64,000 nt of DNA from Serratia liquefaciens ATCC 27592 (GCF_000422085.1 NC_021741.1:1798001-1862000); one strand, 5' to 3'. Counted from the stretch's first letter, positions 8,899 to 18,817 are shown. The notes: generated by a model not told the origin, from the letters alone. Made by a program: numbers and translations.

Positions 8899-9352
8899 GC
8901 TTTTGCTCCAGGCGCTGGCGTTGCCAACGGCTGAAGAAGTCGCGTAACAGCAGGGTGCGCGTCGCGCGCATAATCACCGCGATACTCATGCCGGCCATGG
9001 CCCAAAGCGACCACAGATATTGCGGATGAGTAAACCAGTTAATGGCGAACAACAGCACTGCGATAAATGCGAACCTCACTATCATGCGCAGCAGCCTGCC
9101 TTCTTCCTCCACCTGTCGGCGAATCGCCTGCTCGGCCTGGCTGCTGTCGCTGTTTTCCTGTTGCGGCGGCTGGTTGAGATCGCCAATCTGTAACTCCAGC
9201 GCCGCGGCTATCGCGGTCAGGGTTTCCAGGCTGGCCTGCTCGCCATTTTCAAGGCGCTGAACGGTACGGGTGCTAAGCCCGGCAATGCTGGCCAATTGTT
9301 CCTGAGACCAGCCTTTTTCCAGCCGTAATTGCCGGATGCGGTAAGTTTGCAT
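8882..9352 (-). CDS. XRE-family HTH protein with C-terminal 2TM domain
   Basis: 156 residues starting at the ATG with GGAG at 6 bases (9352). Residues 1-60 are a Cro/C1-type HTH (SQEQLASIAGLSTRTVQRLE). After a glutamine/serine-rich linker comes a 2TM domain (residues about 90-135) with two hydrophobic segments and a basic tail. This HTH-2TM architecture is a known but poorly understood family, probably a membrane-anchored regulator. It is convergent with, and overlaps, the LysR gene by 17 bp. Confidence 0.85.
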   Translation of the reverse strand: MQTYRIRQLRLEKGWSQEQLASIAGLSTRTVQRLENGEQASLETLTAIAAALELQIGDLNQPPQQENSDSSQAEQAIRRQVEEEGRLLRMIVRFAFIAVLLFAINWFTHPQYLWSLWAMAGMSIAVIMRATRTLLLRDFFSRWQRQRLEQKLKRLH

Positions 9353-9471
9353 TGCACGCTCCAAAAATGAACCTTCATTGAGGCCAAGTGTAGGAGTTGA
9401 GGCCGTTGACCGCCACGACAGGCGCATGACATCTGTACGACAGCCAGGTGACAACCCGCTGAGTATGCGGG

Positions 9472-10047
9472 TTAGAAGGTGACGTTACGGATAAAGCGCA
9501 GCGGAAAATCGGTGCGGTTGGCGTAGGCATAGTGCTGATCGCTGTTGAACACCTGAGTTTGGCCGGCGTCCAGCGTCAGGGTTTGCTGTTCCAGCACCAG
9601 CGTCAGGCTGCCGGTAATCACGTAGATTATTTCACTCCAGCCTTCGGCATCCGGCACAGAATCGTAGTGCTCGCCGGGCATCAGCGTCCATTCCCAAAGC
9701 TCAACCCGCTGACGAGCAGGCACGCTGGCGGCAAACAGAGCCTGACTTGCCGGCTGTACGCCTTGCCATGCCAATTCGCCGACCAAATGGCTGCCGCGCG
9801 CTTCGGGAGCCTGGATCAGATCGGTGAAGGCGATATTTAATGCTTCGGCCAATTTGTCCAACACCGCCAGGCTGACGTTGCGGTCACCGGCCTCGATGCC
9901 GGCCAGCATGCGGCGGCTGACGCCGGATTTTTCCGCCAGCATCACCTGGCTTAGCCCCGCCTGCTGGCGATAGCCACGCAGGTTGCTGCTCAGGTATTGC
10001 AACACCTTGGGCGCTTCATGTTTACCGCTGTTCACCGTATTGCTCAT
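9472..10047 (-). CDS. XRE-family regulator with cupin domain
   Basis: 191 residues. Residues 15-75 form an HTH (LSQVMLAEKSGVSRRMLAGIE), and residues about 115-190 are a cupin with the H-x-D-x-V motif (EHYDSVPDAEGW). This architecture typifies small-molecule-sensing repressors or activators of transport genes. It is divergent from the EamA exporter, whose GTG start is 68 bp away, so it probably regulates that gene. A weak hairpin (9453-9473) overlaps the stop. Confidence 0.9.
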   Translation of the reverse strand: MSNTVNSGKHEAPKVLQYLSSNLRGYRQQAGLSQVMLAEKSGVSRRMLAGIEAGDRNVSLAVLDKLAEALNIAFTDLIQAPEARGSHLVGELAWQGVQPASQALFAASVPARQRVELWEWTLMPGEHYDSVPDAEGWSEIIYVITGSLTLVLEQQTLTLDAGQTQVFNSDQHYAYANRTDFPLRFIRNVTF

Positions 10048-10114
10048 CCCAGGGCTTTACCTCATACTGGCAGGATCTGTGCATTATATTGCACCCAGCA
10101 GGAAGGGCAAGCCG

Positions 10115-11029
10115 GTGTCTGCAGTAAAAAAATCCTCTATTTTCACTTTCATTCCCACGATAAAGCGGCAGGAAGCGGTGCTGATTTTCATCACCATGAT
10201 CTGGGGCGGAACCTTTCTGGCGGTCCATCTTGCGATGCAGGTCAGCGGGCCGTTCTTCTTCGTGGGTTTGCGCTTCGCTGCGGCTACGCTGGTGCTGACA
10301 TTGTTCTCTCTGCGCAGCTTACGCGGATTGACCTGGTATGAGCTGAAAGCGGGCGTGTTTATCGGTATCGCCATCATGTTCGGTTACGGCCTGCAAACCG
10401 TGGGGCTGCAAACCATCAGCAGCAGTCAGTCGGCGTTCATCACCGCCATGTATGTGCCGATGGTGCCGTTATTGCAGTGGTTGGTGCTCGGGCGTTTCCC
10501 CGGCGTTATGGCCTGGGTCGGCGTGTTATTGGCCTTCAGTGGCCTGATGCTCTTGGCCGCGCCAAGCAGTACCGATATGGCGCTTAGCATCGGTGAGATC
10601 CTGACGTTGATTGGCACGCTGGGCATGGCTGCCGAGATCATTTTGATTGGTGCCTATGCGGGCAAGGTTAACGTTAAGCGGGTGACGGTGGTGCAATTGG
10701 CAACGGCCTCGCTGGCGGCGTTTCTGATGATGGTACCGACCGGCGAGTCGGTACCGCCTTACAGCAATTACCTGCTCTACAGCGCAGTCGGCCTGTGGCT
10801 GGCCAGCGCCATCATTCAAGTGACGATGAACTGGGCGCAACGAAGCGTTTCGCCGACGCGTGCCACGGTCATTTATGCCGGCGAGCCGGTGTGGGCCGGG
10901 CTGGTGGGGCGCATTGCAGGCGAGCGTTTGCCGGGCGTAGCGCTATTGGGCTGTGCGCTGATCGTATTGGGCGTGCTGGTCAGCGAAATGCGTATTCGAC
11001 GTAAAGCAAAGGCGGCGTTGGTTGAATAA
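10115..11029 (+). CDS. EamA/DMT-superfamily transporter
   Basis: 304 residues from a GTG at 10115 with GGAAGGG 7 bases upstream. The longer in-frame reading to 9983 would overlap the divergent regulator and lacks a ribosome-binding site. Two EamA repeats with about ten membrane segments are seen, the first beginning with the typical WGGTFLAVH. It likely exports a metabolite or amino acid under the control of the divergent XRE-cupin protein. Confidence 0.9.
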   Translation: MSAVKKSSIFTFIPTIKRQEAVLIFITMIWGGTFLAVHLAMQVSGPFFFVGLRFAAATLVLTLFSLRSLRGLTWYELKAGVFIGIAIMFGYGLQTVGLQTISSSQSAFITAMYVPMVPLLQWLVLGRFPGVMAWVGVLLAFSGLMLLAAPSSTDMALSIGEILTLIGTLGMAAEIILIGAYAGKVNVKRVTVVQLATASLAAFLMMVPTGESVPPYSNYLLYSAVGLWLASAIIQVTMNWAQRSVSPTRATVIYAGEPVWAGLVGRIAGERLPGVALLGCALIVLGVLVSEMRIRRKAKAALVE

Positions 11030-11047
11030 GGCCCGGCAAGCCGGGCC
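11030..11047. terminator. Hairpin between convergent EamA gene and rutG
   Basis: GGCCCGG / CCGGGCC with loop CAAG sits directly after the EamA stop and just past the rutG stop on the other strand. U-tracts are poor, so terminator strength is uncertain. Confidence 0.5.
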
Positions 11048-11053
11048 GCGGTG

Positions 11054-12373
11054 CTAACGGGTAGCGCTGTCTGCCAGTGGCAAGATTTTACGGTTGCGCA
11101 ATAGCGCATTGAGGATAATGGCACCGAAAGTGGCGGTGCCAATGCCCCCCATGGTGAAGTTGCCGAGGGTCAGGGCAAATTCCCCTGCACCCAACACCAG
11201 CGTTACCGCCACCATAATCAGGTTGCCGTTATCCCCCAGATCAACCTTGTTTTGCACCCAGATGCGCGCGCCGGCGACGGCAATCAAGCCGAACACCACG
11301 ATCGAAGCACCACCCAGCACCGGCCCGGGAATAGTGTGGATCAATGCACCGAACTTGGGTGAAAACCCCAGCACAATCGCTACCGCTGCGGCGGCGACAA
11401 ACACTAGCGTGGAGTAGATTTTGGTGACCGCCATCACCCCGATATTTTCGGCATAGGTCGTCACTCCGGTGCCCCCGACCGAGCCGGATAGCATTGTCGA
11501 CAACCCGTCGCCGACGAAGGCGCGACCGATATAAGGGTCAAGATCCCGGCCGGTCATACCCGCCACCGCTTTCACATGCCCGAGGTTTTCCGCCACCAAA
11601 ATGATCGCTACCGGGGCAATCAGCAGCATGGCATGCAGGTTAAATACCGGTGCGGTGAATTGCGGCAGACCGAACCAAGGGGCTAGGCTCAGTGCGCTGT
11701 AATCTACCGGTTTGCCGAGGCCGAAACCGTTGGTCGCCACGACGTAAATCAAATAGGCGGCGATCAGGCCAACCAGGATCAGCAACCGCTGCATCAGCCC
11801 GCGGGTAAAAACCGCCACCGAACCGATACACAAGATAGTGACCACCGCCATCCAACTGTCAAAATGGGAGGCTGAAACGCTGCGCACCGCAATGGGCGCC
11901 AGGTTGAGGCCGATAGCCATGACCACCGCCCCTGTCACTACCGGCGGCATCAGCCGCTCTATCCAACGGGTGCCAACGCTCATCACCACGAAACCGATCA
12001 GCAGATACACCAGCCCGCAGGCGATGATGCCACCGAGGGCAAGGGCAATATTGGGGTTGGCGCCCTGGCCGCTGTAACCGGTCAGGGTGATGACCAGCCC
12101 GACAAATGCCGCGCTCGAGCCGAGATAGCTCGGTACCCGACCGCCGACCACCAGAAAAAACAGCAGCGTGCCGATACCGGACATCAGAATGGCCAGATTG
12201 GCGTCAAAGCCCATCAGCAAAGGCATCAGCACCGTAGCACCAAACATCGCCACCGCATGCTGCAAACCCATCACCAACGTCTGGGTCACTGGCAGCCGTT
12301 CATCGGGCGCAACAACCGCACCGTCCAGATTGCCTTGCTTCAGCCGCCATTGGGGAAACCAGGTATTCGCCAT
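11054..12373 (-). CDS. rutG: Pyrimidine permease RutG
   Basis: A nucleobase:cation symporter-2 (UraA/RutG) inner-membrane protein importing uracil or thymine for the Rut pathway. 439 residues from the ATG at 12373 (GGAG at 6 bases); an upstream TTG at 12385 is less likely. Strong resemblance to E. coli RutG includes GVVAPDERLP-like and QHAVAMFGATVLMP blocks and the VAENLGHVKAVAGMTGR segment. It is the last gene of the rut operon, 66 bp after rutF. Confidence 0.95.
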   Translation of the reverse strand: MANTWFPQWRLKQGNLDGAVVAPDERLPVTQTLVMGLQHAVAMFGATVLMPLLMGFDANLAILMSGIGTLLFFLVVGGRVPSYLGSSAAFVGLVITLTGYSGQGANPNIALALGGIIACGLVYLLIGFVVMSVGTRWIERLMPPVVTGAVVMAIGLNLAPIAVRSVSASHFDSWMAVVTILCIGSVAVFTRGLMQRLLILVGLIAAYLIYVVATNGFGLGKPVDYSALSLAPWFGLPQFTAPVFNLHAMLLIAPVAIILVAENLGHVKAVAGMTGRDLDPYIGRAFVGDGLSTMLSGSVGGTGVTTYAENIGVMAVTKIYSTLVFVAAAAVAIVLGFSPKFGALIHTIPGPVLGGASIVVFGLIAVAGARIWVQNKVDLGDNGNLIMVAVTLVLGAGEFALTLGNFTMGGIGTATFGAIILNALLRNRKILPLADSATR

Positions 12374-12439
12374 CGTCATCTCCAAAATATTGAGGTGCAG
12401 GTTAGGGTTACAGATGCGAGCGTTGCGGCTACGCGCCGA

Positions 12440-12967
12440 TCATTGTTTCAACAGCGAGTGATAACGCCGGTCAAAATAGGCCAGGCCGTGGCTGTGGTCA
12501 TTGCGGGCCAACGCCACCGCCTGACAGAACAGAATGTCGTGGGTGCCGACGCTGACAATCTGGCTGATTTGGCAATCGAAAGAAGCCAGCGCGCCGTGCA
12601 AAATCGGGGCGCCGGTCACCAGCGTAGACCAGCGAGCGGCGGAGAATCGCATGTCCATCGGCGTTTTGCCGCCGAACAGATTCGACAGCGATTCGTGCTC
12701 TGCCGCCAGCGTATTGACGCACAGCGTTTGGTTTTGCTTGAACACCGCATACACCGACGCCGAGCGGTTCAGGCACACCAGCAACGTGGGGGGCGTGTCG
12801 GTGACGCTGCATACCGCAGAGGCGGTAAAACCGGCGCGGCCTGCGGGGCCATCGGTGGTAATGATATTCACCGCCGATCCCAGGCGGGCCATGGCATCGC
12901 GGAAGTCTTGTTTTTCTACGTACGCTGGTTGCAGCGGTGCATCGGCAAACCCTGTTTGGCTTTGCAT
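12440..12967 (-). CDS. rutF: NADH:FMN oxidoreductase RutF
   Basis: This is the flavin reductase that supplies reduced FMN to the RutA monooxygenase. 175 residues, flavin-reductase-like domain, with the RutF-typical [22 protein letters not shown] block (about residues 42-63) and NLFGGKTPM. The start is the ATG at 12967. It follows rutD by 14 bp with no rutE between them, unlike E. coli. Confidence 0.95.
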   Translation of the reverse strand: MQSQTGFADAPLQPAYVEKQDFRDAMARLGSAVNIITTDGPAGRAGFTASAVCSVTDTPPTLLVCLNRSASVYAVFKQNQTLCVNTLAAEHESLSNLFGGKTPMDMRFSAARWSTLVTGAPILHGALASFDCQISQIVSVGTHDILFCQAVALARNDHSHGLAYFDRRYHSLLKQ

Positions 12968-12981
12968 AAGGTGTCTCCGGG

Positions 12982-13785
12982 CTAGAGGGCGAGGCTGCTG
13001 CTGGCGTTCGGCGTTTTCAATAGCCAGTCCAGCAGGGTGCGGTTGAAAGTTTCGCTGTCGGTCACGCTCATCGCGTGGCCGCCGTAGGTCATCTGCGCCA
13101 GCTCGCCGTTGGGCAGGCTTTCTGCCAGCTGATGCGAACAGAGATAGGGCACCAGCAGATCGTCGCGAGCGCACAAGGCCAGGGTTGGTGTGGTGATGTC
13201 CGCCAGGTGAGGGCGGAAATCGGTATTGATCAATGCATTCAGGCGGCGCAGCAGGTTTTCTGTGCCCTGAAAATGCGCAGTTTGGTGCGGCAACTCTTCA
13301 CCTAGCAAGGCTTCGTGCTGCGATAGCCAGTCTGCGGGGAACAGAAACAGCGGCTGGGCGCGCACATAGGCTTCAACGCCGCTGTTAAGCAGCAGATCCT
13401 GTCGGACGTGGAAGCAGCGCCGGGTCTGGCTGTCCAGCGCCGGCCAGCCGTTGACCACCACCAGTTTTTCCAGCAACTGCGGCTGGGTGAGCGCCAGTTG
13501 CAGGCCAATCATGCCGCCCAGCGCGTGGCCGACGAAATAACAGCGTTCGATACTGAACGAACGCAGCAGTTGCGCTACTTCATCCGCCATATCGGCCATG
13601 CTATAGCCGTCCGGTACCACGCCTTTGCTGCGGCCGGTGCCATAGTGATCGTAAATGACCACCCGGAAATGCCGGGTTAGCGCATCAATCTGCGGTTGCC
13701 AGAAGCTACCCGAGCCACCGAGGCCTGCGGACAGCACCAGCGTCGGCGCCAGTGGCGTATCTTTTCCCAAAATCTCAAAGTACAT
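12982..13785 (-). CDS. rutD: Alpha/beta hydrolase RutD (aminoacrylate hydrolase)
   Basis: 267 residues with an alpha/beta hydrolase fold. In the Rut pathway it speeds conversion of aminoacrylate or carbamate intermediates to malonic semialdehyde. The nucleophile-elbow region reads VGHALGG, with alanine at the position where most hydrolases have serine, and the C-terminal histidine is seen in YGGHAMS. E. coli RutD is likewise an atypical hydrolase. It lies between rutC (17 bp) and rutF (14 bp). Confidence 0.93.
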   Translation of the reverse strand: MYFEILGKDTPLAPTLVLSAGLGGSGSFWQPQIDALTRHFRVVIYDHYGTGRSKGVVPDGYSMADMADEVAQLLRSFSIERCYFVGHALGGMIGLQLALTQPQLLEKLVVVNGWPALDSQTRRCFHVRQDLLLNSGVEAYVRAQPLFLFPADWLSQHEALLGEELPHQTAHFQGTENLLRRLNALINTDFRPHLADITTPTLALCARDDLLVPYLCSHQLAESLPNGELAQMTYGGHAMSVTDSETFNRTLLDWLLKTPNASSSLAL

Positions 13786-13802
13786 GCTCGATCCTCAATG
13801 GC

Positions 13803-14189
13803 TCAGCGGCCGATATGGGCCACTGTGGCGATTTCAATCAATGCGTCCGGCTTCACCAGCCCGCACTGAATGCAGTAGCGGGCCGGTTTATCGCCAGGAA
13901 AATACTCGGCATACACCTGATTGATGGCGGCATAGTTTTGCCAGTCGGTGAGGAAGATCGAGTTAAAGGTCACGTCGTCCATGCTTCCACCGGCGGTTTC
14001 GATCACCCTTTTGATGGTCTCCAGCACGTGGCGTGTTTGTGCCGCGGCGTCACCGACGTGAACGACGTTATTGTCTTTATCGAAGGCCAGCGTACCCGAG
14101 ACATACACCACGCCGTCGGCCAGGGTGCCCGGAACAAAGGGAGCCAGCGGTTTGCCGCTGCCCGGTGGAGTGATCACTGTTTTTGGCAT
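13803..14189 (-). CDS. rutC: RutC, Rid-family 3-aminoacrylate deaminase
   Basis: 128 residues, YjgF/YER057c/UK114 (Rid) family, acting on the aminoacrylate produced in uracil breakdown. The family blocks [10 protein letters not shown] and the C-terminal [17 protein letters not shown] with the conserved arginine and glutamate are present. The start is MPKTVITPP at 14189, preceded by a good ribosome-binding site (AGGAGCG). Length and position are as in E. coli. Confidence 0.95.
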   Translation of the reverse strand: MPKTVITPPGSGKPLAPFVPGTLADGVVYVSGTLAFDKDNNVVHVGDAAAQTRHVLETIKRVIETAGGSMDDVTFNSIFLTDWQNYAAINQVYAEYFPGDKPARYCIQCGLVKPDALIEIATVAHIGR

Positions 14190-14235
14190 TGTCGCGCTCC
14201 TGGTGAAGGTTTTTTTGGGTTTAAACAGGCAACAT

Positions 14236-14985
14236 TCATGCCGTCTGGCTAAGCGGAGCGGCGAGAACGTCACAGAAACTGTCGACGTCCGACACCCAGC
14301 CGAAAAAGGTTTCGATGTTGTACAGCGCCGCCTGCTGGGCGAACGCCGGGCCGGCCTGGTGGGTGGCGTCGGCCAGCACAATGCCGAAATACTCGAGGAA
14401 AAAGCCGTCGCGCAGCGTGGATTCCACACAAACGTTGGTGGCGATGCCGGTAAACACCAGATGGTGAATGCCGTAAGAGCGTAGCAGGCTGTCGAGCTGG
14501 GTGTTGAAAAAGCCGCTGTAGCGCGGTTTCGGCAGCACGATATCGCCAGGCTGTGGTTGCAGTTCATCCACCAGGTCGTAGTCCCAATCGCCTTTGGCCA
14601 GCAGCTTGCCCATCAGTTCCGGGCGCTGGCGCATGGTTTTCAGCGCGTTGGACTTGTGCCAGTTAGGCGAGCCTTCACCGCCGGCTTCGACGTACTGATT
14701 GTCCCAGCCGTTCTGGAAAAAAATCACCTTAATGCCCGCGGCGCGCGCGGCAGTGATGGCACGCTTGATGTTGGCGATCACCGGCGCGGTGGTCGAAACG
14801 TCGAACCCGGCCAAATCCAAATATCCCCCCTGCGAAGCGTAGGCATTTTGCATATCGACCACGATTAATGCGGTTTCCTGCGGCGCAAAGGCGATGGCCT
14901 CAGGACGGGCGGGCAGGGTGACCGTCGCTCCGCCTTGCGGTGACTGGCGGCGTACCACCGGTTGGGTTTCAACAATTTTCATCAT
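14236..14985 (-). CDS. rutB: Ureidoacrylate amidohydrolase RutB
   Basis: 249 residues, isochorismatase-like cysteine hydrolase. It cleaves ureidoacrylate (peracid) to aminoacrylate and carbamate. The family aspartate ([10 protein letters not shown]), lysine (KPRYSGFF) and nucleophile cysteine ([15 protein letters not shown]) are all readable. The start ATG overlaps the rutA stop by 4 bp, suggesting coupled translation. Confidence 0.96.
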   Translation of the reverse strand: MMKIVETQPVVRRQSPQGGATVTLPARPEAIAFAPQETALIVVDMQNAYASQGGYLDLAGFDVSTTAPVIANIKRAITAARAAGIKVIFFQNGWDNQYVEAGGEGSPNWHKSNALKTMRQRPELMGKLLAKGDWDYDLVDELQPQPGDIVLPKPRYSGFFNTQLDSLLRSYGIHHLVFTGIATNVCVESTLRDGFFLEYFGIVLADATHQAGPAFAQQAALYNIETFFGWVSDVDSFCDVLAAPLSQTA

Positions 14986-16082
14986 GCCACCTCACGGCTT
15001 GCTGCAGTTTGTGGGCAAACGTCTGTCCGGCTTTTCATCAGGGGTTGAATGCGTTCGCCGAAGTCTTCTGTGCCTTGCACGAAGTCGTCGAAAGTCAGCA
15101 GCACGCCTTCGGTGCCGGGCACGGTGGCGATTTCATCCATCATGCGCGCCACGTTGGCGTAGGAGCCGACCAGCGTGCCCATGTTGATGTTGACGGCGGA
15201 AGTGGGGTCGGCCATTTGGCGCACATTGGTGTCGGCGCCGGATTTAGTGTCTTTGCCGCTCTGCTCGGTGAGCCAGGCCAGGGCTTCGGTATCGGCCCCG
15301 GCTTTATAGCTTTCCCATTTGGCGCGGGCAGCCTCGTCGGTTTCATCCGCAATGATCATAAACAGCACGTAGCAGGCCACGCTGCGTCCTTCGGCATCGG
15401 CGGCAGTTTTCAACCGGGCAGCCGTCGGGGCGAAAGCGGTGGGGGTGTTGACGCCTTTGCCGAAGCAGAAGTTGTAGTCGGCGTATTTGGCAGAGAAAGC
15501 CATGCCCGCATCGCTTTGACCAGCGCAAATCACCTTGATGTCCGCCTGGGGTTGCGGGCTGACGCGACAGTCATCCATCTGGAAAAACTCGCCCTTGAAA
15601 TCGGATTTTCCGGTGCCCCACAGATCGCGCAGCACCCTGACGTATTCCGCCAGATAGTCGTAGCGACGACCAAAGTACTCGTCACCCGGCCACATGCCCA
15701 TCTGTTCGTATTCCGGTTTCTGCCAGCCGGTCACCACGTTCAGGCCAAAGCGCCCACCGGAAATAGAATCAATGGTGGAAGCCATACGCGCGACGATGGC
15801 CGGCGGCATGGTAAGGGTGGCGGCGGTGGCGTAGATCTTGATGCGTGAGGTTACGGCAGCCAGCCCGGCCATCAGGGTGAAGGACTCCAGGTTATGATCC
15901 CAGAATTCGGTTTTGCCGCCGAAGCCGCGCAGTTTGATCATCGACAGGGCGAAATCAAAGTTGTAGTGCTCGGCCTTCTGCACGATGGTTTTATTGAGTT
16001 CAAACGTTGGTTTGTACTGTGGGGCATTGCTGGAAATCAGCCAGCCGTTGTTGCCGATCGGAATAAATACGCCAATTTTCAT
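14982..16082 (-). CDS. rutA: Pyrimidine monooxygenase RutA
   Basis: 366 residues, luciferase-like FMN monooxygenase that opens the uracil ring using FMNH2 from RutF. The start [14 protein letters not shown] matches the E. coli protein; a longer in-frame reading to 16112 lacks family support. Conserved blocks [18 protein letters not shown] and the acidic-aromatic [10 protein letters not shown] region are present. It is the first gene of rutABCDFG and lies opposite rutR across an intergenic region with a RutR-type operator. Confidence 0.97.
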   Translation of the reverse strand: MKIGVFIPIGNNGWLISSNAPQYKPTFELNKTIVQKAEHYNFDFALSMIKLRGFGGKTEFWDHNLESFTLMAGLAAVTSRIKIYATAATLTMPPAIVARMASTIDSISGGRFGLNVVTGWQKPEYEQMGMWPGDEYFGRRYDYLAEYVRVLRDLWGTGKSDFKGEFFQMDDCRVSPQPQADIKVICAGQSDAGMAFSAKYADYNFCFGKGVNTPTAFAPTAARLKTAADAEGRSVACYVLFMIIADETDEAARAKWESYKAGADTEALAWLTEQSGKDTKSGADTNVRQMADPTSAVNINMGTLVGSYANVARMMDEIATVPGTEGVLLTFDDFVQGTEDFGERIQPLMKSRTDVCPQTAASREVA

Positions 16083-16227
16083 TTGAATACCTCGGGTCAG
16101 TGAAGGGGACAATCACAGGCTGCTTGCCTGAACCAAAGCAAACCCGATGCCATGTTTTAAAGTTGTTTATTTATCAATTTGTTATGGTTTATTTGGTGAC
16201 CGGTTATTGAGTGAATGGTCCAAAACA

Positions 16228-16239
16228 GACCATTTGGTC
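16228..16239. promoter_or_regulatory. RutR-type operator between rutA and rutR
   Basis: GACCA-TT-TGGTC, followed by AA, matches the core of the E. coli RutR site (TTGACCAnnTGGTCAA). A further TGGTC half-site at 16216-16220 lies one helical turn upstream and forms a second, looser inverted repeat with the GACCA half. The position between the divergent genes fits uracil-relieved repression of rutA. Confidence 0.85.
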
Positions 16240-16377
16240 AAAATTATCTGCACAAAAAACAGGCGCACCTGCTCATTAAAGGTGCAAAAGATCCCCCGGA
16301 AGGGGTAGGTAAAAGCGTGGGTTTCATACCAGGGCTTTGCTATGCTGGCCGGAGTCAGATTGTGCCAAGGAGCCGCA

Positions 16378-17016
16378 GTGAAGCCACAAGCCGTTAAACC
16401 GCCCACGCGCCGCTCGCGTGCGGTAGCTGCAAAACGCAGTACCATCATGGATGCGGCGCTGGAGTTCTTCTCGCTGTACGGTATTCACGGCACCAGTCTG
16501 GATCAGGTGGCGGAGCGCGCCGATGTTTCCAAAACCAACCTGTTGTACTACTTCCCCTCCAAAGAAGAACTCTACGTAGCGGTGCTGAAAGGCATTCTCG
16601 ATGTCTGGCTGGCGCCGCTGAAAGCGCTGCGCGCCGATCAGGAGCCGTTGCAGGCCATTCGTGAATATATACGGCTGAAGCTTGAGGTTTCGCGCCATCA
16701 TCCGCAGGCTTCACGGCTGTTTTGCCTGGAGATGATCCAGGGAGCGCCGTTACTGAAACAGGAATTGCAGGGTGGGTTGAAGATGCTGGTGGACGAGAAG
16801 TCCGCCATGATCGAGCGTTGGATTGCCGAAGGTCATATCGCGCCGATAGAGCCGCATCACCTGATTTTTATGCTGTGGGCGACCACTCAGCACTACGCCG
16901 ATTTTTGGGTCCAGATAGAAGCGGTAACCGGTAAAACGTTAGAAGATGAGGCGTTTTTTCAGCAGACGGTAGAGAACGTGCAGAGGGTGATTATCGACGG
17001 AATACGGCCGCGCTAG
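16378..17016 (+). CDS. rutR: TetR-family regulator RutR
   Basis: 212 residues from a GTG at 16378 with AAGGAG 5 bases upstream. The HTH is at about residues 20-65 (VSKTNLLYYFPSKEELYVAVL), and the C-terminal domain (LKLEVSRHHPQASRLFCLEM and QHYADFWVQIEAVTGKTL) is almost the E. coli RutR. In E. coli, RutR binds uracil or thymine and represses rut while influencing carAB and purine genes. It is divergent from rutA with the operator between them. Confidence 0.96.
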   Translation: MKPQAVKPPTRRSRAVAAKRSTIMDAALEFFSLYGIHGTSLDQVAERADVSKTNLLYYFPSKEELYVAVLKGILDVWLAPLKALRADQEPLQAIREYIRLKLEVSRHHPQASRLFCLEMIQGAPLLKQELQGGLKMLVDEKSAMIERWIAEGHIAPIEPHHLIFMLWATTQHYADFWVQIEAVTGKTLEDEAFFQQTVENVQRVIIDGIRPR

Positions 17017-17036
17017 GCGCCAGGAGAGGGGTTATT

Positions 17037-17062
17037 CAGGGGGATAGCGAACTATCCCCCTG
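17037..17062. terminator. Hairpin between convergent rutR and cycA
   Basis: Perfect 11-bp stem CAGGGGGATAG (17037-17047) / CTATCCCCCTG (17052-17062) with loop CGAA. It lies between two converging genes and can serve both; U-tracts are modest. Confidence 0.65.
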
Positions 17063-17067
17063 TGGGG

Positions 17068-18468
17068 TTAGGCAGCTTTCTTCTTACGCAGGAATACGTA
17101 AGACAGACCCAGGATCACAAACCACAACGGCGTGACGATCAGCGCCTGGCGGGTGTCATCGCGCAGCGTCAGCAGCACCAACACAAACACGAAGAACGCC
17201 ATACAGACCCAGCACATCAGTTTGCCGGCCGGCATCTTGTAAATCGATTTCTGGTGCAGCGCCGGACGCTTCTTGCGATAAACCAGGTATGAACACAGGA
17301 TAATGGTCCAGACAAACATGAACAGGATCGCCGAGACGGTGGTCACCAGCGTGAACACGGTCATGACGTTCGGGATCAGGTAAATCAGCACCACACCGCC
17401 GAGCAGGCAGATACAGGAGAAGGTCAGCCCGTTAGCCGGCACTGCCCGCTTGGACAGATTGGCGAACGACTTGGGCGCATCGCCTTCCTGCGCCAGACCG
17501 AACAGCATGCGGCTGGTGGAAAACACCCCGCTGTTTGCGGAAGAGGCGGCGGAGGTCAGCACCACAAAGTTAATCACGCTGGCTGCCGCCGGCAGGCCAA
17601 TCAGCACGAACAGTTCCACGAACGGGCTCTTGTCGGCAACCACAGAACTCCATGGCGTGACCGACATGATAACGATCAGGGCGAACACGTAGAACATGAT
17701 GATGCGGATCGGAATGGAGTTGATGGCGCGTGGCAGCACTTTTTCCGGATCTTTGGTTTCAGCCGCGGTGGTACCAACCAGTTCGATACCGACAAAGGCG
17801 AACACCGCAATCTGGAAACCGGCGAAGAAACCGCTGATGCCTTTCGGGAACATGCCACCGTCATTCCACAGGTGTGAGAACGACGCGACGGTACCGGTAG
17901 GCGACTGGAACTGCATGGCGATCATGACCAGCCCGGCGACGATCAGCCCGACAATGGCAACGATTTTGATCATCGCAAACCAGAACTCCATTTCGCCAAA
18001 CATCTTCACCGTCGCCAGGTTAAGGCCCAGCAACAACAAGACGCACAGCAACGAGGCGATCCATTGCGACAATCCCGGGAACCAGAACTGGGCATAGGCG
18101 GTGATCGCTACCACGTCGGCAATACCTGTGACCACCCAGCAAAACCAGTAGGTCCAGCCAGTAAAGAAACCGGCCCAGGGGCCGAGCAGGTCGGCAGCGA
18201 AATCGCTGAAAGATTTGTATTCCAGATTGGAGAGCAGCAGCTCGCCCATCGCGCGCATCACGAAGAACAGCATAAAGCCGATGATCATGTACACGAAGAT
18301 GATGGAGGGGCCGGCCAGACTGATGGTTTTGCCGGACCCCATAAACAGACCCGTACCGATGGCGCCACCGATGGCGATCAGTTGAATATGTCGGTTAGTT
18401 AGGTTTCGCCGTAGATGATCTTCTGACGCAGGCGCGGCGTCTGTGGCTATTTTAGAGTGATCTACCAT
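17068..18468 (-). CDS. cycA: D-serine/D-alanine/glycine transporter CycA
   Basis: 466 residues, APC-superfamily inner-membrane symporter with 12 hydrophobic segments. It matches E. coli CycA almost throughout (LRRNLTNRHIQLIAIGGAIG, GSGKTISLAGPSII, FVGIELVGTTAAETKDPEK). It imports glycine, D-alanine, D-serine and D-cycloserine. I chose the ATG at 18468 (MVDHSK, AGGA 9 bases upstream) over the in-frame ATG at 18495, by agreement with E. coli MVDQVK. In relatives the mRNA is a GcvB small-RNA target. Confidence 0.96.
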   Translation of the reverse strand: MVDHSKIATDAAPASEDHLRRNLTNRHIQLIAIGGAIGTGLFMGSGKTISLAGPSIIFVYMIIGFMLFFVMRAMGELLLSNLEYKSFSDFAADLLGPWAGFFTGWTYWFCWVVTGIADVVAITAYAQFWFPGLSQWIASLLCVLLLLGLNLATVKMFGEMEFWFAMIKIVAIVGLIVAGLVMIAMQFQSPTGTVASFSHLWNDGGMFPKGISGFFAGFQIAVFAFVGIELVGTTAAETKDPEKVLPRAINSIPIRIIMFYVFALIVIMSVTPWSSVVADKSPFVELFVLIGLPAAASVINFVVLTSAASSANSGVFSTSRMLFGLAQEGDAPKSFANLSKRAVPANGLTFSCICLLGGVVLIYLIPNVMTVFTLVTTVSAILFMFVWTIILCSYLVYRKKRPALHQKSIYKMPAGKLMCWVCMAFFVFVLVLLTLRDDTRQALIVTPLWFVILGLSYVFLRKKKAA

Positions 18469-18817
18469 CTGATGATGTCCTGTTTTACCTGTCATGAGTG
18501 AAATAGCGAGCTCTGAAGTGGCTCTTTTTTATACGATTATCCGGTTGGCCCGGCTTTAGTAAGGTAGTGCAATAACGCCACCTTTGTGCAACATGTTTAC
18601 AACATTTATGCGAGGGATAAAAGTCGATTGTTCTTTACACCGAGGAGGCAAATCGGACGTCTTGGGGGCGGAAGATTACTCCTCGTCGTAGCAGATTAAC
18701 AGCCCTGATCTGACTTATCTTATTGATATAACAAGGCCTTGGAAATATCGCATGAGAAAAACTAATGGGTGTAAGCGTTTGACGTCGAGGGGGCTGAAGA
18801 GAATAGTTTACGTCGTT
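18469..18817. other. Intergenic region upstream of cycA
   Basis: No supported gene. It must contain the cycA promoter and leader on the minus strand and, at its right end, any promoter for the tRNA-like gene at 18818. A 27-codon reading with a GAGGAGG inside it occurs around 18610-18690, but has no other support. Confidence 0.4.

Noticed and set aside
9453-9473. Terminator after the XRE-cupin gene
   Set aside because: A 7-bp GC stem exists, but it overlaps the stop codon and has no T-run, so it was not listed as a terminator.
14940-15848. 302-codon open frame antisense to rutA
   Set aside because: rutA is a certain gene with full family similarity; the antisense product is low-complexity glycine/histidine-rich.
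18610-18690. 27-codon leader-like frame upstream of the tRNA-like gene
   Set aside because: No downstream gene on that strand to regulate and no hairpin structure typical of attenuation.
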